Shown: piece by piece, positions 51,636 to 62,422 of the stretch
Numbering within the stretch: the first letter of the stretch is position 1
How the letters are laid out: every line of letters starts with the position of its first letter
Origin: JAEUPI01 sp035764445
Lineage (GTDB): Bacteria > Pseudomonadota > Gammaproteobacteria > Burkholderiales > Burkholderiaceae_C
Length of the DNA: 64,000 nucleotides
NCBI GenBank assembly: GCA_035764445.1
Contig: DASTZF010000248.1
Coordinates: 1-64,000, forward strand
Direction of reading: 5' to 3'
Made by a program: the position numbers and the translations under genes
The notes under the pieces: generated by a model
The model's database searches: none
Seen by the model: the letters and a program-made list of their open reading frames with translations, nothing else
What the model was told of the DNA's origin: nothing

Positions 51636-53021
51636 ATGTCTGAACTGCATCAGCTCTGCGCGCTGGAACTGAGCGCGCTGTTCCGCTGCCGCGAGGCGTC
51701 GCCGGTGGAGGCGGTGCGCGCGGTGATCGCGCACATCGAGCGCTGCGAGCCGAAGCTGCAGGCGCTGTACGCGTACGACCCCGACGCCGCGCTGACCGCC
51801 GCGCGCGACAGCGAGGCGCGCTGGGCCACCGGCACACCGCTGTCGGCGATCGACGGCGTGCCGGGCACGCTGAAGGAGAACATCGCGTCGCGCGGCACGC
51901 CGGTGCCGGTGGGCACCGCCGCGTCGCTGCTGACGCCGGCCGGCGACGATGCGCCGCCGGCTGCGCGCTGGCGCGAGGCCGGTGCCGTGCTGCTGGCCAA
52001 GACGACGATGCCCGACTACGGCATGTTGTCGTCGGGGCTGTCGAGCTTTCATCCGCTGACACGCAACCCATGGGACCTGACCAAGAACCCCGGCGGCTCG
52101 AGCGCCGGCGCCGGCGCGGCGGCGGCGGCTGGCTACGGCCCGCTGCACGTCGGCACCGACATCGGCGGCTCGATCCGCCTGCCCGCGGGCTGGTGCGGCG
52201 TGTTCGGCCTCAAGCCGAGCCTCGGCCGCATCCCGATCAAGCCGCCGTATGCGGGGCGCGTCGCCGGCCCGATGACGCGCACGGTCACCGACGCGGCGCT
52301 GCTGATGGCCGAGCTGTCCAGGCCCGACTGGCGCGACGCGATGAGCCTGCCATACCAGACGATCGAGTGGACACGGCTGGAGCGTGACGTCAAGGGCCTC
52401 AAGCTCGGGCTGCAGATGGACGCCGGCTGGGGAATGCCGGTCGAGCCCGCGGTGCGCGACGCGGTGCAGGCCGCCGCGCGCGCCTTCGAGCGCGCCGGCG
52501 CGATCGTCGAGCCGATCGCCGCCTTCTCGACGCGCGCGATGATCGACGGCATGGATCGCTTCTGGCGCATGCGCAGCTGGCTCGACATCTCTGCGCTGCC
52601 GCCCGAGCGGCGCGACAAGGTGCTGCCGTACATCCGCCAATGGGTCGCCAGCGGCGCGCGGCTGACCGCCGCCGAGGTGTTCCATGGCTACGGCCAGATG
52701 GCCGCCCTGCGCGACGCGGCGGTGACCGCATGCCAGCCGTACGACTTCGTGCTGTCGCCGGTCAGCCCGGTGCCGACCTATGCCGCGCAGTGGGCGAGCC
52801 CGCTGAACGATCCCGAGCAGCCATTCGAGCACATCGCGTTCACGCTGCCGTACAACATGAGCGAGCAGCCGGCGGCGTCGATCAACTGCGGCTACACGGG
52901 CGACGGGTTGCCGATCGGGCTGCAGATCATCGGCCACCGGCACGACGACCTGGGCGTGCTGCAGCTGGCGCGCGCGTACGAGCAGTTGCGTCCGGCGCAA
53001 CGGCCGTGGCCGACCTTCTGA
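51636..53021 (+). CDS. Amidase (amidase signature family)
   Basis: 461 residues. Ser-cisSer-Lys triad: Lys80 (GTLKENIASRG), Ser155/156 (NPGGSSAGAG), nucleophile Ser179 (GTDIGGSIRLPAG). ATG 51636 lies 21 bases after the previous stop; the upstream open frame is not used. Hydrolyses an amide to acid plus ammonia; substrate unknown. May act on the compound brought in by the neighbouring importer. Confidence 0.92.
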   Translation: MSELHQLCALELSALFRCREASPVEAVRAVIAHIERCEPKLQALYAYDPDAALTAARDSEARWATGTPLSAIDGVPGTLKENIASRGTPVPVGTAASLLTPAGDDAPPAARWREAGAVLLAKTTMPDYGMLSSGLSSFHPLTRNPWDLTKNPGGSSAGAGAAAAAGYGPLHVGTDIGGSIRLPAGWCGVFGLKPSLGRIPIKPPYAGRVAGPMTRTVTDAALLMAELSRPDWRDAMSLPYQTIEWTRLERDVKGLKLGLQMDAGWGMPVEPAVRDAVQAAARAFERAGAIVEPIAAFSTRAMIDGMDRFWRMRSWLDISALPPERRDKVLPYIRQWVASGARLTAAEVFHGYGQMAALRDAAVTACQPYDFVLSPVSPVPTYAAQWASPLNDPEQPFEHIAFTLPYNMSEQPAASINCGYTGDGLPIGLQIIGHRHDDLGVLQLARAYEQLRPAQRPWPTF

Positions 53022-53030
53022 CCGTCACGC

Positions 53031-54182
53031 TCACTCGGTCCGCTGTCGCCTGAGCGCACCGGCGCCGACCGAACCCACGATCCAAGCCGCGGCGGCGGCT
53101 AGCCCGAGCGTGGCGTGAACGCCCGCCACGCCGTACGCCCCGAAGCGATCGACGACGAAGCCGAACGCCAAGGTCAGCGCCGCGTAGCCGGCGGCCGCAC
53201 GCAGCGGCGACGCGTCCTGCTGGCCGCGCCGTGCCGGCGCCCACAACTGGCCGCCCCACGCGATGCCCCACGCCGCGCCGTGCGCGAGCGCGAGGCCGAG
53301 CAGGTCGTACGGTGCGGCCGCCCAGGCGACGCACGCGGCACCGAGCACGAGCAGCAGCGCGCACAGCGCCGACAGCCGGGATGGCGACCAGGTCGCGATC
53401 GTCCGGCGCAGCAGCAGCACCGGGCCGAACATGGCGGCGAGGTGCAGCAGCACGAGTGCCTGCGGGGGCACCGACTGCGCGCGGCACCACGCGACCATCC
53501 ACGGCAGCGCGGCCATCATCGGCAGCATCGTCAGGCCGGCCAGCAATGTCGGCCACTGCATGGTGTCGCGCCAGGCGCCCACCGGCCAGGCGGGCAGCGA
53601 GCAGTCGAACAGGCCCGCGCGGCAACCGGGCGCGCGCGGTCGGAGGTCGGCGCCGCGCTGCAGCGTGGCCAGCACGAGCGCGACCGCCACCACGAATCCG
53701 CCCAGGCGCAAGGCGAGCGTGGCCACATCGGCCACGTCCCCGAGCGCCAGCCCCGCGCACAACGCGCCGAGGCTCGCCGCCACGATCGGCGGTGCCGGCG
53801 CAGTATGTTGAGCGAGCCGCAACCCGCGCACGACGCCCGAGGCCAGCGCCGTCAGCGCCGCCCACCCGAGCAGTGCGAGCCACACCGCAGTGATGCCGCT
53901 GCCGCGTGCCGCCAGCCACATCGCCAGCGCGGTGACCACCGCGGCGAACAGCAGCGCCGCGGCACGAGCCCCGGCACGCAGATCACCGCCGGTGGCGACG
54001 CTGGCTGCCGCACCCAGCGCAAACAGCCACACAGCGACCAGTGCGAACCCGCTGGCCACGCCGGGAGCGAACGCCATCGCGAAGCTGCCGATTCCGACCC
54101 AGCCGGCGACCAGCAGGCCCCACGCACACGCGCGCGCCGCGGTCAACCGCAGCGACGGGATGCGTGCCGGGGGTTCGTTCAT
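53031..54182 (-). CDS. Polytopic membrane protein at the end of the cox operon, possibly MFS-like
   Basis: 383 residues with about ten to twelve hydrophobic segments and few charged residues. One conserved-looking loop is CRAGLFDCSLPAWPVGAWRD between helices. I do not recognise the family with certainty; an MFS-like fold is a guess. The start (ATG 54182) overlaps the mocA stop by 4 bases, so it is translated with the CO dehydrogenase maturation genes and may serve the same system, for example in metal or cofactor handling or enzyme anchoring. Confidence 0.75.
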   Translation of the reverse strand: MNEPPARIPSLRLTAARACAWGLLVAGWVGIGSFAMAFAPGVASGFALVAVWLFALGAAASVATGGDLRAGARAAALLFAAVVTALAMWLAARGSGITAVWLALLGWAALTALASGVVRGLRLAQHTAPAPPIVAASLGALCAGLALGDVADVATLALRLGGFVVAVALVLATLQRGADLRPRAPGCRAGLFDCSLPAWPVGAWRDTMQWPTLLAGLTMLPMMAALPWMVAWCRAQSVPPQALVLLHLAAMFGPVLLLRRTIATWSPSRLSALCALLLVLGAACVAWAAAPYDLLGLALAHGAAWGIAWGGQLWAPARRGQQDASPLRAAAGYAALTLAFGFVVDRFGAYGVAGVHATLGLAAAAAWIVGSVGAGALRRQRTE

Positions 54183-54871
54183 GCGACCGTCGTGGCCAGC
54201 GACGCCGGCCACTGCAGCGTGTGGCCGGTGCTGGCGGCGAAGCGCTCGAGGTCCTCGGGCGTGTCGATGTCGAGCCGGTAGCGCCGGTTGTCGGTGTCGA
54301 ACCAGCGCACGCGCTGCGGATGCGCGAGGCGCCACTGGCGGCACGCGGCGTCGGCCTCGCCGGCCAGCCACTCGTCGCGCAGCGCGGCGTCGAAGATCAC
54401 CGGGTTGCCGGGCAGCGGCTCGCCACCGTCGACGCTGACGCGCGGCACCACCATCGACGCATCGCCGCGCTTCTTGAAGGCACCGATCAGCGCGACGATG
54501 TCCTGCGAATCGATCAAGGGCTGGTCGGCCAGCGCGACGATCACCGCGTCGACCCGCGGCGACAGAGCCTGCAGGCCGATGCGCACCGACGACGCCTGGC
54601 CATCATCGGGCGACGGGTTGTGAACAATGGAGATCGGGAACTGCCCGATCGCCGATTCGATCGCCTCGGCATGGTGGCCGAGCACGACCACCAGGTCGTC
54701 GACGCCGGCGCCCGACAGCGCGACCAGTTGGCGCATCGCCAGCGGCACGCCACCGAGCTCGAGCAGCGCCTTCGGCCGGCCACCGAGTCGCGACCCGGCG
54801 CCGGCCGCCAATAGCACCGCGCCCACCGTCGTGCGGCTGTACAGGCCGTTGGCTTTGAGCAGGCAACCCAT
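54179..54871 (-). CDS. mocA: Molybdenum cofactor nucleotidyltransferase, MocA/MobA-like
   Basis: 230 residues. Nucleotide-binding motif LLAAGAGSRLGGRPKALLEL, then VVVLGHHAEAI, DGQASSVRIGL, ALADQPLIDSQDI and LPGNPVIF. The ADQP motif and overall pattern match CTP:molybdopterin cytidylyltransferases. CO dehydrogenase uses the cytosine dinucleotide cofactor, and the gene sits 15 bases after coxE, which supports the assignment. Confidence 0.87.
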   Translation of the reverse strand: MGCLLKANGLYSRTTVGAVLLAAGAGSRLGGRPKALLELGGVPLAMRQLVALSGAGVDDLVVVLGHHAEAIESAIGQFPISIVHNPSPDDGQASSVRIGLQALSPRVDAVIVALADQPLIDSQDIVALIGAFKKRGDASMVVPRVSVDGGEPLPGNPVIFDAALRDEWLAGEADAACRQWRLAHPQRVRWFDTDNRRYRLDIDTPEDLERFAASTGHTLQWPASLATTVA

Positions 54872-54886
54872 GATGAAGTGGTCCTT

Positions 54887-56023
54887 TCAGTGCAACGCGT
54901 CGATCAGCCGCGGCAGCACCGCGCGGATGCTCGCCAGATCGGCGCCCGGCGCCAGCAGGTCGAGGTGCGGCAGCGCCGCCTGCATGCCCTGGCTGAGCGG
55001 CGCGTAGCCGGCGTGACCAGCCAGCGGATTGAGCCACACGATGCGCCGTGCGCGCCGCTTCAGCTGCGCCAGCGCTTGCGACAGCATCTGCGGCTCGCCG
55101 GTGTCGTAGCCGTCGCTCATCACGATCACCGCGGTGCGCGCGTGCACCAGCCGCGGCGCATGCTCGCGGTTGAAGCGAGCCAGGCACTCGCCGATGCGCG
55201 TGCCGCCGCCGAAGCCCTGCGCGATCAGATGCAGCCGCTCCTGCGCGCGCCATGCGTCGGGATCGTGCAGCGCCTGCGACACCGCGGTGATGCCGGTGTG
55301 GAAGATGAAGCTGTGGACGTCGGCCCACTCGGCACTCAGCGCACGGGCCAGCCGCAGGTAGAAGAAGCTGTACAGCGCCATCGAACGGCTGACGTCGATC
55401 AGCAGCACCAGCCGCGGCCTGACGCGACGGCGATCGCGCCATGCCAGCCGGAACGGCGTGCCGCCGCTGGCCACGCTGTAGCGGATCGTCGTGGGCAGAT
55501 CGAGCGCGCGGCCGGCGCGCGTATGCGCATGGCGGCGCAGGCGGATCGGCTTCAGCTCACGAGCCAAGCGACGCATCAACGCTTCGATCTCCAGCGCGTG
55601 CTCGCGTTCGGTCAGCGCCCGAAAGTCGGTCGAACTCAGCACCGCTTCGCGACTGGCCGCCCGGCGCGGCCGAGCGCTGTCGTCGTCGAGTTCGTCGCCG
55701 TCGGCCGCCCCGCCGGGCTGTTCGCCGCTCAAGCCGCGCTCGGCATCGCGCCGCTCGGGCTGCTGCCAGCGGTTGGCCGGCAGGAACCAGGCGTCGAACA
55801 ATTCGGGAAAGCGCCGCCACTCGTCGGCGCGCCCGCACAGCAGCGCCTGCAGGCTCAGGCGCAGCACCTGTGGATCGAGCACGCCGACGCGCTCTGCGGT
55901 GCGCAGGACCTGCACCGCGTCGCCACCGCCGCCGGCGAAGCCGTTGGCGCGCAGGAAGGTCGGGAACCCGGCGAGCCTGTCGACCGCCAGCGTCTCGAGC
56001 GGCGATGCAGCGGGGCTCAACAC
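54887..56023 (-). CDS. coxE: CO dehydrogenase maturation VWA protein CoxE
   Basis: 378 residues from GTG 56023, overlapping the coxD stop. The C-terminal VWA domain has the metal site LLIDVSRSMALYS (DxSxS) and later MSDGYDTGEP. The N-terminal half is acidic/Arg-rich as in CoxE. Works with the CoxD ATPase in building the Cu-S-Mo centre in Oligotropha. Confidence 0.88.
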   Translation of the reverse strand: MLSPAASPLETLAVDRLAGFPTFLRANGFAGGGGDAVQVLRTAERVGVLDPQVLRLSLQALLCGRADEWRRFPELFDAWFLPANRWQQPERRDAERGLSGEQPGGAADGDELDDDSARPRRAASREAVLSSTDFRALTEREHALEIEALMRRLARELKPIRLRRHAHTRAGRALDLPTTIRYSVASGGTPFRLAWRDRRRVRPRLVLLIDVSRSMALYSFFYLRLARALSAEWADVHSFIFHTGITAVSQALHDPDAWRAQERLHLIAQGFGGGTRIGECLARFNREHAPRLVHARTAVIVMSDGYDTGEPQMLSQALAQLKRRARRIVWLNPLAGHAGYAPLSQGMQAALPHLDLLAPGADLASIRAVLPRLIDALH

Positions 56024-56910
56024 GTGGCCGCCAACCTCGCGACCACTTCGCGCGGGAATGCCGCGCGATCGTCGCGCGTCTTGATCAACGCGCTCAGCGT
56101 GTCGACGATGCGCTCGGCGCCGTCGACGTCGATCGTCGACACGCCCAGCCGCAGCAAGGCCGCGGTCCAGTCGAGCGTCTCGGCGATCCCCGGGCGCTTC
56201 TGCAACTCCATCCGCCGCACGCCCTGCACGAAGGCGACGATCTGCTGCGCCAATGCAAGCGCGACCTCGGGCGCCTTCTTGCGCACGATCGCCAGCTCCT
56301 TGTCGTAGTCGGGATAGTCGATGTACTGGTACAGGCAGCGCCGGCGCAGCGCATCGGACAGCTCGCGTGTGCCGTTGGAGGTGATCACCACCCATGGTCG
56401 CTGCGTCGCATGCACGGTACCGAGCTCGGGGATCGACATCTGAAAGTCCGACAGCAGCTCGAGCAGGTAGGCCTCGAAGGCTTCGTCGGCGCGGTCGATC
56501 TCGTCGATCAGCAGCACCGGCGCCGCGTCGGCGGTGATCGCCTCGAGCAGCGGCCGCTTCAGCAGGTAGCGCTCGGAGAAGATGTCTTCTTCCTTGCGCT
56601 GCAGGCTGCGCTCGTCGTGCTCGAGCAGCTTGATCGCCAGCAGCTGGCGCTGGTAGTTCCACTCGTACATCGCCGCGTGCGCGTCGAGCCCCTCATAGCA
56701 CTGCAGGCGGATCAGCCGCGTCTGCCGTATCTCGGCCAGCACCTTGGCGACTTCGGTCTTGCCGACGCCGGCATCGCCCTCGAGCAGCAGCGGGCGCTGC
56801 AGGTCCTGCATCAGCAGCAGCGCGGCGGCCAGCGGCGGCTCGGCGATGTAGCCGGCCTGTGCGAGCTGTTGCTGCAGCGTGGCCAGCTCGATCGCTCGAG
56901 CCGAGGTCAT
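56017..56910 (-). CDS. coxD: MoxR-type AAA+ ATPase CoxD
   Basis: 297 residues. Walker A LEGDAGVGKTE, Walker B VLLIDEIDRADE, sensor WVVITSNGTRELSDALRRRC. Such MoxR ATPases pair with VWA proteins. In Oligotropha CoxD is needed to insert sulphur and copper at the CoxL active site. Overlaps coxG by 4 bases and coxE by 7 bases. Confidence 0.9.
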   Translation of the reverse strand: MTSARAIELATLQQQLAQAGYIAEPPLAAALLLMQDLQRPLLLEGDAGVGKTEVAKVLAEIRQTRLIRLQCYEGLDAHAAMYEWNYQRQLLAIKLLEHDERSLQRKEEDIFSERYLLKRPLLEAITADAAPVLLIDEIDRADEAFEAYLLELLSDFQMSIPELGTVHATQRPWVVITSNGTRELSDALRRRCLYQYIDYPDYDKELAIVRKKAPEVALALAQQIVAFVQGVRRMELQKRPGIAETLDWTAALLRLGVSTIDVDGAERIVDTLSALIKTRDDRAAFPREVVARLAATC

Positions 56911-57521
56911 GACTTCTTCGCCGCGAACAGCGAGCTGAACCAGCCTTTGATCACCGCCCACAGCAACGCGAGACCGTTGAGCGGCTTGGGCTCGGCCGCA
57001 GCGGCAGTGGCCTGTGTAGCGGCCGGCGCGCCAGACCCACCGGCCGATGGCGCAGCCGCCGCCTGCATCGCTTGCACCTTGGCTGCGAAGTTCGCTGCGA
57101 ACTGGCCGAGGATCTGATCGGACACCGGCCCCATCATGCGACCGCCGAAGGTGGCGACCTTGCCGCTCATCGTCACTTCGCTGGTGCCCATCAAGTTGCA
57201 GCTCGCGGCGTCGACCGCCTCCGCGCGCGCCTTGAGGTCCATCGACGCCGCCGAGCCGCCGGTGGCATCGGTGCCCTTGGCGAACAGGTGCAGGCTCCTG
57301 GCCGTCGTGTCGATGCCCTTGACCTCGATCTCGCCGCGGAACGACAGGTTGGCCGGCCCGAGCTTCACCGCCACCGTGCCCTTGTAGTGCTGCTCGTCGA
57401 CCTTCTCGGTGATCTTGGCACCGGGCATGCACGACGCGACGCCTTCGATGTCCTGCAGCAGCGCCCACGCGGTGTCGGCCGACGCCGGCATCGGGTACGA
57501 CTTTTCGAGCTGAACCTTCAT
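56907..57521 (-). CDS. coxG: CO dehydrogenase membrane-recruitment protein CoxG
   Basis: 204-residue SRPBCC/START-fold protein (AWALLQDIEGVASCMPGAKI, HYKGTVAVKLGPANLSFRGE, LGQFAANFAAKVQAM). An Ala/Pro-rich linker leads to a hydrophobic C-terminal helix (LALLWAVIKGWFSSLF) that may anchor it to the membrane. CoxG family members recruit CO dehydrogenase to the membrane in other bacteria and have been linked to quinone delivery. It follows coxL directly. Confidence 0.88.
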   Translation of the reverse strand: MKVQLEKSYPMPASADTAWALLQDIEGVASCMPGAKITEKVDEQHYKGTVAVKLGPANLSFRGEIEVKGIDTTARSLHLFAKGTDATGGSAASMDLKARAEAVDAASCNLMGTSEVTMSGKVATFGGRMMGPVSDQILGQFAANFAAKVQAMQAAAAPSAGGSGAPAATQATAAAAEPKPLNGLALLWAVIKGWFSSLFAAKKS

Positions 57522-57534
57522 CGTTCTTGGACCG

Positions 57535-59967
<2,433 letters not shown>

Positions 59968-59996
59968 GGCGTGTCTCCGTTGGATGTGCGGGTCGG

Positions 59997-60488
59997 TCAG
60001 GCGGCGGTCTGCGCGGCGGCGAGCTTCTTGGCCGCCGACTGCACCGCCTTGACGATGTTCTGGTAACCGGTGCAGCGGCACAGGTTGCCGGCGATGCCGT
60101 AGCGGATCTCCTGCTCGCTCGGATTGGGGTTCTCCTTCAGCAGCCGGTAGGTGCGCATCAGCATGCCAGGCGTGCAGTAGCCGCACTGCAGGCCGTGCTC
60201 CTCGTGGAACGCCTGCTGCACCGCGTGCAGCACGCCGCCTTGCTCGAGGCCCTCGACGGTCAGCACGTCGGCGCCGTCGCATTGCACCGCCAACATCGTG
60301 CACGACTTGACCGACATGCCGTCGACGTCGACCGTGCAGGCGCCGCAGTGCGACGTCTCGCAGCCGATGTGCGGCCCGGTGTGCGCCAGCCGCTCGCGCA
60401 GCGTGTAGATCAGCAGCTCGCGCGCCTCGACGTCGACCGCGACCGGCTTGCCGTTGAGCTTGAACGAGACCTTGTGGGTGTTCGCCAT
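59997..60488 (-). CDS. coxS: Aerobic CO dehydrogenase small (2Fe-2S) subunit
   Basis: 163 residues. Plant-type [2Fe-2S] site C43, C48, C51, C63 (GCETSHCGAC ... SC) and second site C102, C105, C137, C139 (QCGYCTPGM ... CRCTGYQNI). Passes electrons from the Mo-Cu centre to FAD in CoxM. Lies between coxM and coxL as usual. Confidence 0.95.
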   Translation of the reverse strand: MANTHKVSFKLNGKPVAVDVEARELLIYTLRERLAHTGPHIGCETSHCGACTVDVDGMSVKSCTMLAVQCDGADVLTVEGLEQGGVLHAVQQAFHEEHGLQCGYCTPGMLMRTYRLLKENPNPSEQEIRYGIAGNLCRCTGYQNIVKAVQSAAKKLAAAQTAA

Positions 60489-60504
60489 GGTGTTCTCCGC
60501 CGGC

Positions 60505-61371
60505 TCAGGGCTTGGCGCGCGACAGCGCGGTCTGCAGCGCGCGGCGCGTCATCTCGCCGGCCATCGCGGTCTTGTAGTCGGGACTGCCGCGCGGGCAGTG
60601 CGTCGGCGAGCACGCGGCCATCGCCAGCCGCGCCGCCTCGTTGAGGCTCGTGTCGTCGATCGCCTTGCCGACCAGATATTGCTCGGCCTGGGTCGCCTTG
60701 ATCGGCGTCGCGCCGACGTTGGTCAGCGCGATCGCCACCTTGGCGACCGTACCGCCCTTCATCTGCAACAGCACGGCCGCGGCGGCGGTGGCGAAGTCGC
60801 CGGTCTTGCGCTTGAACTTGCTGTAGCTCCAGCCGCTGCCGGCCGCCGGAATCGGGATGCGGATCTGCGTCAGGATCTCGTCGGCCTGCGCCTGCGTCGA
60901 GTACAGCCCGAGGAAGTGGCCGTTGACGTGGACCACGCGCTCGCCCTTGGGGCCGGTGAGCACGAACGACGCGTCGAGGGCCAGCATCAACGCCGGATGG
61001 TCGTTGGCCGGATCGCCGTGGCAGATGTCGCCGCCGATCGTGCCGCGGTAGCGCACCTGCGGGTCGGCGATCTGGCTCACGCCCTCGGCCAGCAGTGGCA
61101 CCTTCTCGGCCACCAGCTTGGAGTTCAGCAGTTCGTGCTCGGTGGTCATCGCACCGATGCGGATCTCGCCGCCCGCCTGCGCGATGCCGCGCAGGTCGGC
61201 GATCTTGCCGAGATCGATCAGCGCGCTCGGGGTCGCGAAGCGCAGCTTCATCATCGGCAGCAGGCTGTGGCCGCCGGCCAGCAGCTTGGCGTCGGGGCCC
61301 AGGCTGCCGAGCAGCTTGACCGCGTCGGCGACCGAGCGCGGCGCGTGGTAGTCGAAACCGGCGGGAATCAT
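60505..61371 (-). CDS. coxM: Aerobic CO dehydrogenase medium (FAD) subunit
   Basis: 288 residues of the FAD-binding molybdenum hydroxylase family: AGGHSLLPMMKLRFATP and TIGGDICHGDPANDHPA are the two FAD motifs. First structural gene of the cox operon; the regulator gene rcoM lies 165 bases upstream on the same strand. Confidence 0.95.
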   Translation of the reverse strand: MIPAGFDYHAPRSVADAVKLLGSLGPDAKLLAGGHSLLPMMKLRFATPSALIDLGKIADLRGIAQAGGEIRIGAMTTEHELLNSKLVAEKVPLLAEGVSQIADPQVRYRGTIGGDICHGDPANDHPALMLALDASFVLTGPKGERVVHVNGHFLGLYSTQAQADEILTQIRIPIPAAGSGWSYSKFKRKTGDFATAAAAVLLQMKGGTVAKVAIALTNVGATPIKATQAEQYLVGKAIDDTSLNEAARLAMAACSPTHCPRGSPDYKTAMAGEMTRRALQTALSRAKP

Positions 61372-61536
61372 GGCGGGCGTCTCCTCATGGCGCGGGTGGC
61401 CCCGAGCCTGTTGTGGACGATAACCCTAGCGAAGCGCCGCGGGAAGTCGGTCCGCGATGCACGAATGGTCGCGCCGCGGCCACGAAGCGCGGCGTCGCCT
61501 GCACGAGCGGAGGGCATGGAGCCGAGGCTCCCGGGC
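61372..61536 (-). promoter_or_regulatory. Putative RcoM-controlled promoter region of coxM
   Basis: The 165-base gap between rcoM and coxM has no gene and is the logical place for a CO-dependent promoter. It contains one AT-richer patch read on - as CTAGGGTTATCG (near 61425-61436). GAGGAG precedes the coxM ATG. I cannot point to a definite LytTR binding repeat. Confidence 0.35.
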
Positions 61537-62337
61537 TCAGCGGTCAGCGGCTGCTTCGGCGATGCCAAGCCGCTCGAGCAGCCGCGGCACGCTGGTGCGC
61601 GCCACCGGCAGGCTGCGCTCGTCGCCTTGCAGCTTGAGCATCACCTTGCCGTCGTCGCGCACGATCTGCTCGGCGTAGTCGAGGTTGGCCATGTAGCTGC
61701 GATGGATGCGCAGGAACGAGTTGCTGTCGAGGCGACCCTCGAGGTCGCCGATTGTCAGGTTGCAGAAGCCGGAGCTCTGGCCGGTGTGCACCCAGGTGTA
61801 GTGGCCTTCGGCGCGAACGTAACGCACGCTGGCGGCGTCGACCAGCACGATGCGGTTGCCCGCCACCGTCGGGATCTTCAGCAGCTGGCGCTTGGTATCG
61901 GGCCGCTGCGCAGCGCCGTCTTCACGGATCACGGCATCGGTGATGTCGTAGAACACCAGCGTGTGGCCTGCGGTGTCGCCGCGCTCGTCCGACATCTTGC
62001 TCACCTTGATCAGCAGCACCCGCTCCGGGATGTTGATGATCATCGTCATCGGCGGCGGGTTGCTCACCGGGCATTCGGCCTGGTCGATCAGGAACTTCAC
62101 CTTCGACTGCGAGCGCTCCGGGTGGAACGACAGCACCATTCTCTGGAACGGCCGCTTGTCCTCCACCGGCAGCATGCGCCGCGCGAAGCTGTTCATCGCC
62201 ACCACCTTGAGGTCGCGGTCGAGCTGGACCAGCCCGACGTCGCTGCGTTCGAGCAGGTACAGAGGACTGCCGGCGGCTACCCGTGCATCCACGGTCGATG
62301 GTGTCCTGAAGGTCGGTGCGATTGCCGATTGAAGCAT
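61537..62337 (-). CDS. rcoM: CO-sensing PAS-LytTR transcriptional regulator RcoM
   Basis: 266 residues from ATG 62337 (MLQSAIAP). N-terminal PAS domain and C-terminal LytTR DNA-binding domain (VRYVRAEGHYTWVHT, LRIHRSYMANLDYAEQI). In RcoM-2 of Burkholderia xenovorans the haem ligands are His74, Cys94 and Met104. The matching residues here are His72 (SFHPERSQ), Cys89 (ECPVSNPPP) and Met99 (MTMIINIP). Choosing 62337 rather than the longer frame to 62400 gives nearly the same length and ligand numbering as RcoM-2. It probably activates coxMSL when CO binds the haem. Confidence 0.9.
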   Translation of the reverse strand: MLQSAIAPTFRTPSTVDARVAAGSPLYLLERSDVGLVQLDRDLKVVAMNSFARRMLPVEDKRPFQRMVLSFHPERSQSKVKFLIDQAECPVSNPPPMTMIINIPERVLLIKVSKMSDERGDTAGHTLVFYDITDAVIREDGAAQRPDTKRQLLKIPTVAGNRIVLVDAASVRYVRAEGHYTWVHTGQSSGFCNLTIGDLEGRLDSNSFLRIHRSYMANLDYAEQIVRDDGKVMLKLQGDERSLPVARTSVPRLLERLGIAEAAADR

Positions 62338-62422
62338 CAATGCCCCCGCGGCGCATCGGGCACTCCCCGCGCCGTCGCGCGGCCGAGGGTGCGCCGTCAT
62401 GGCGGCGCGTTAGAGTGCGGCC

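Noticed and set aside
62338..62400. N-terminal extension of RcoM to the ATG at 62400
   Set aside because: The extra 21 residues are low-complexity. Starting at 62337 gives the length and ligand numbering of the characterised RcoM-2.
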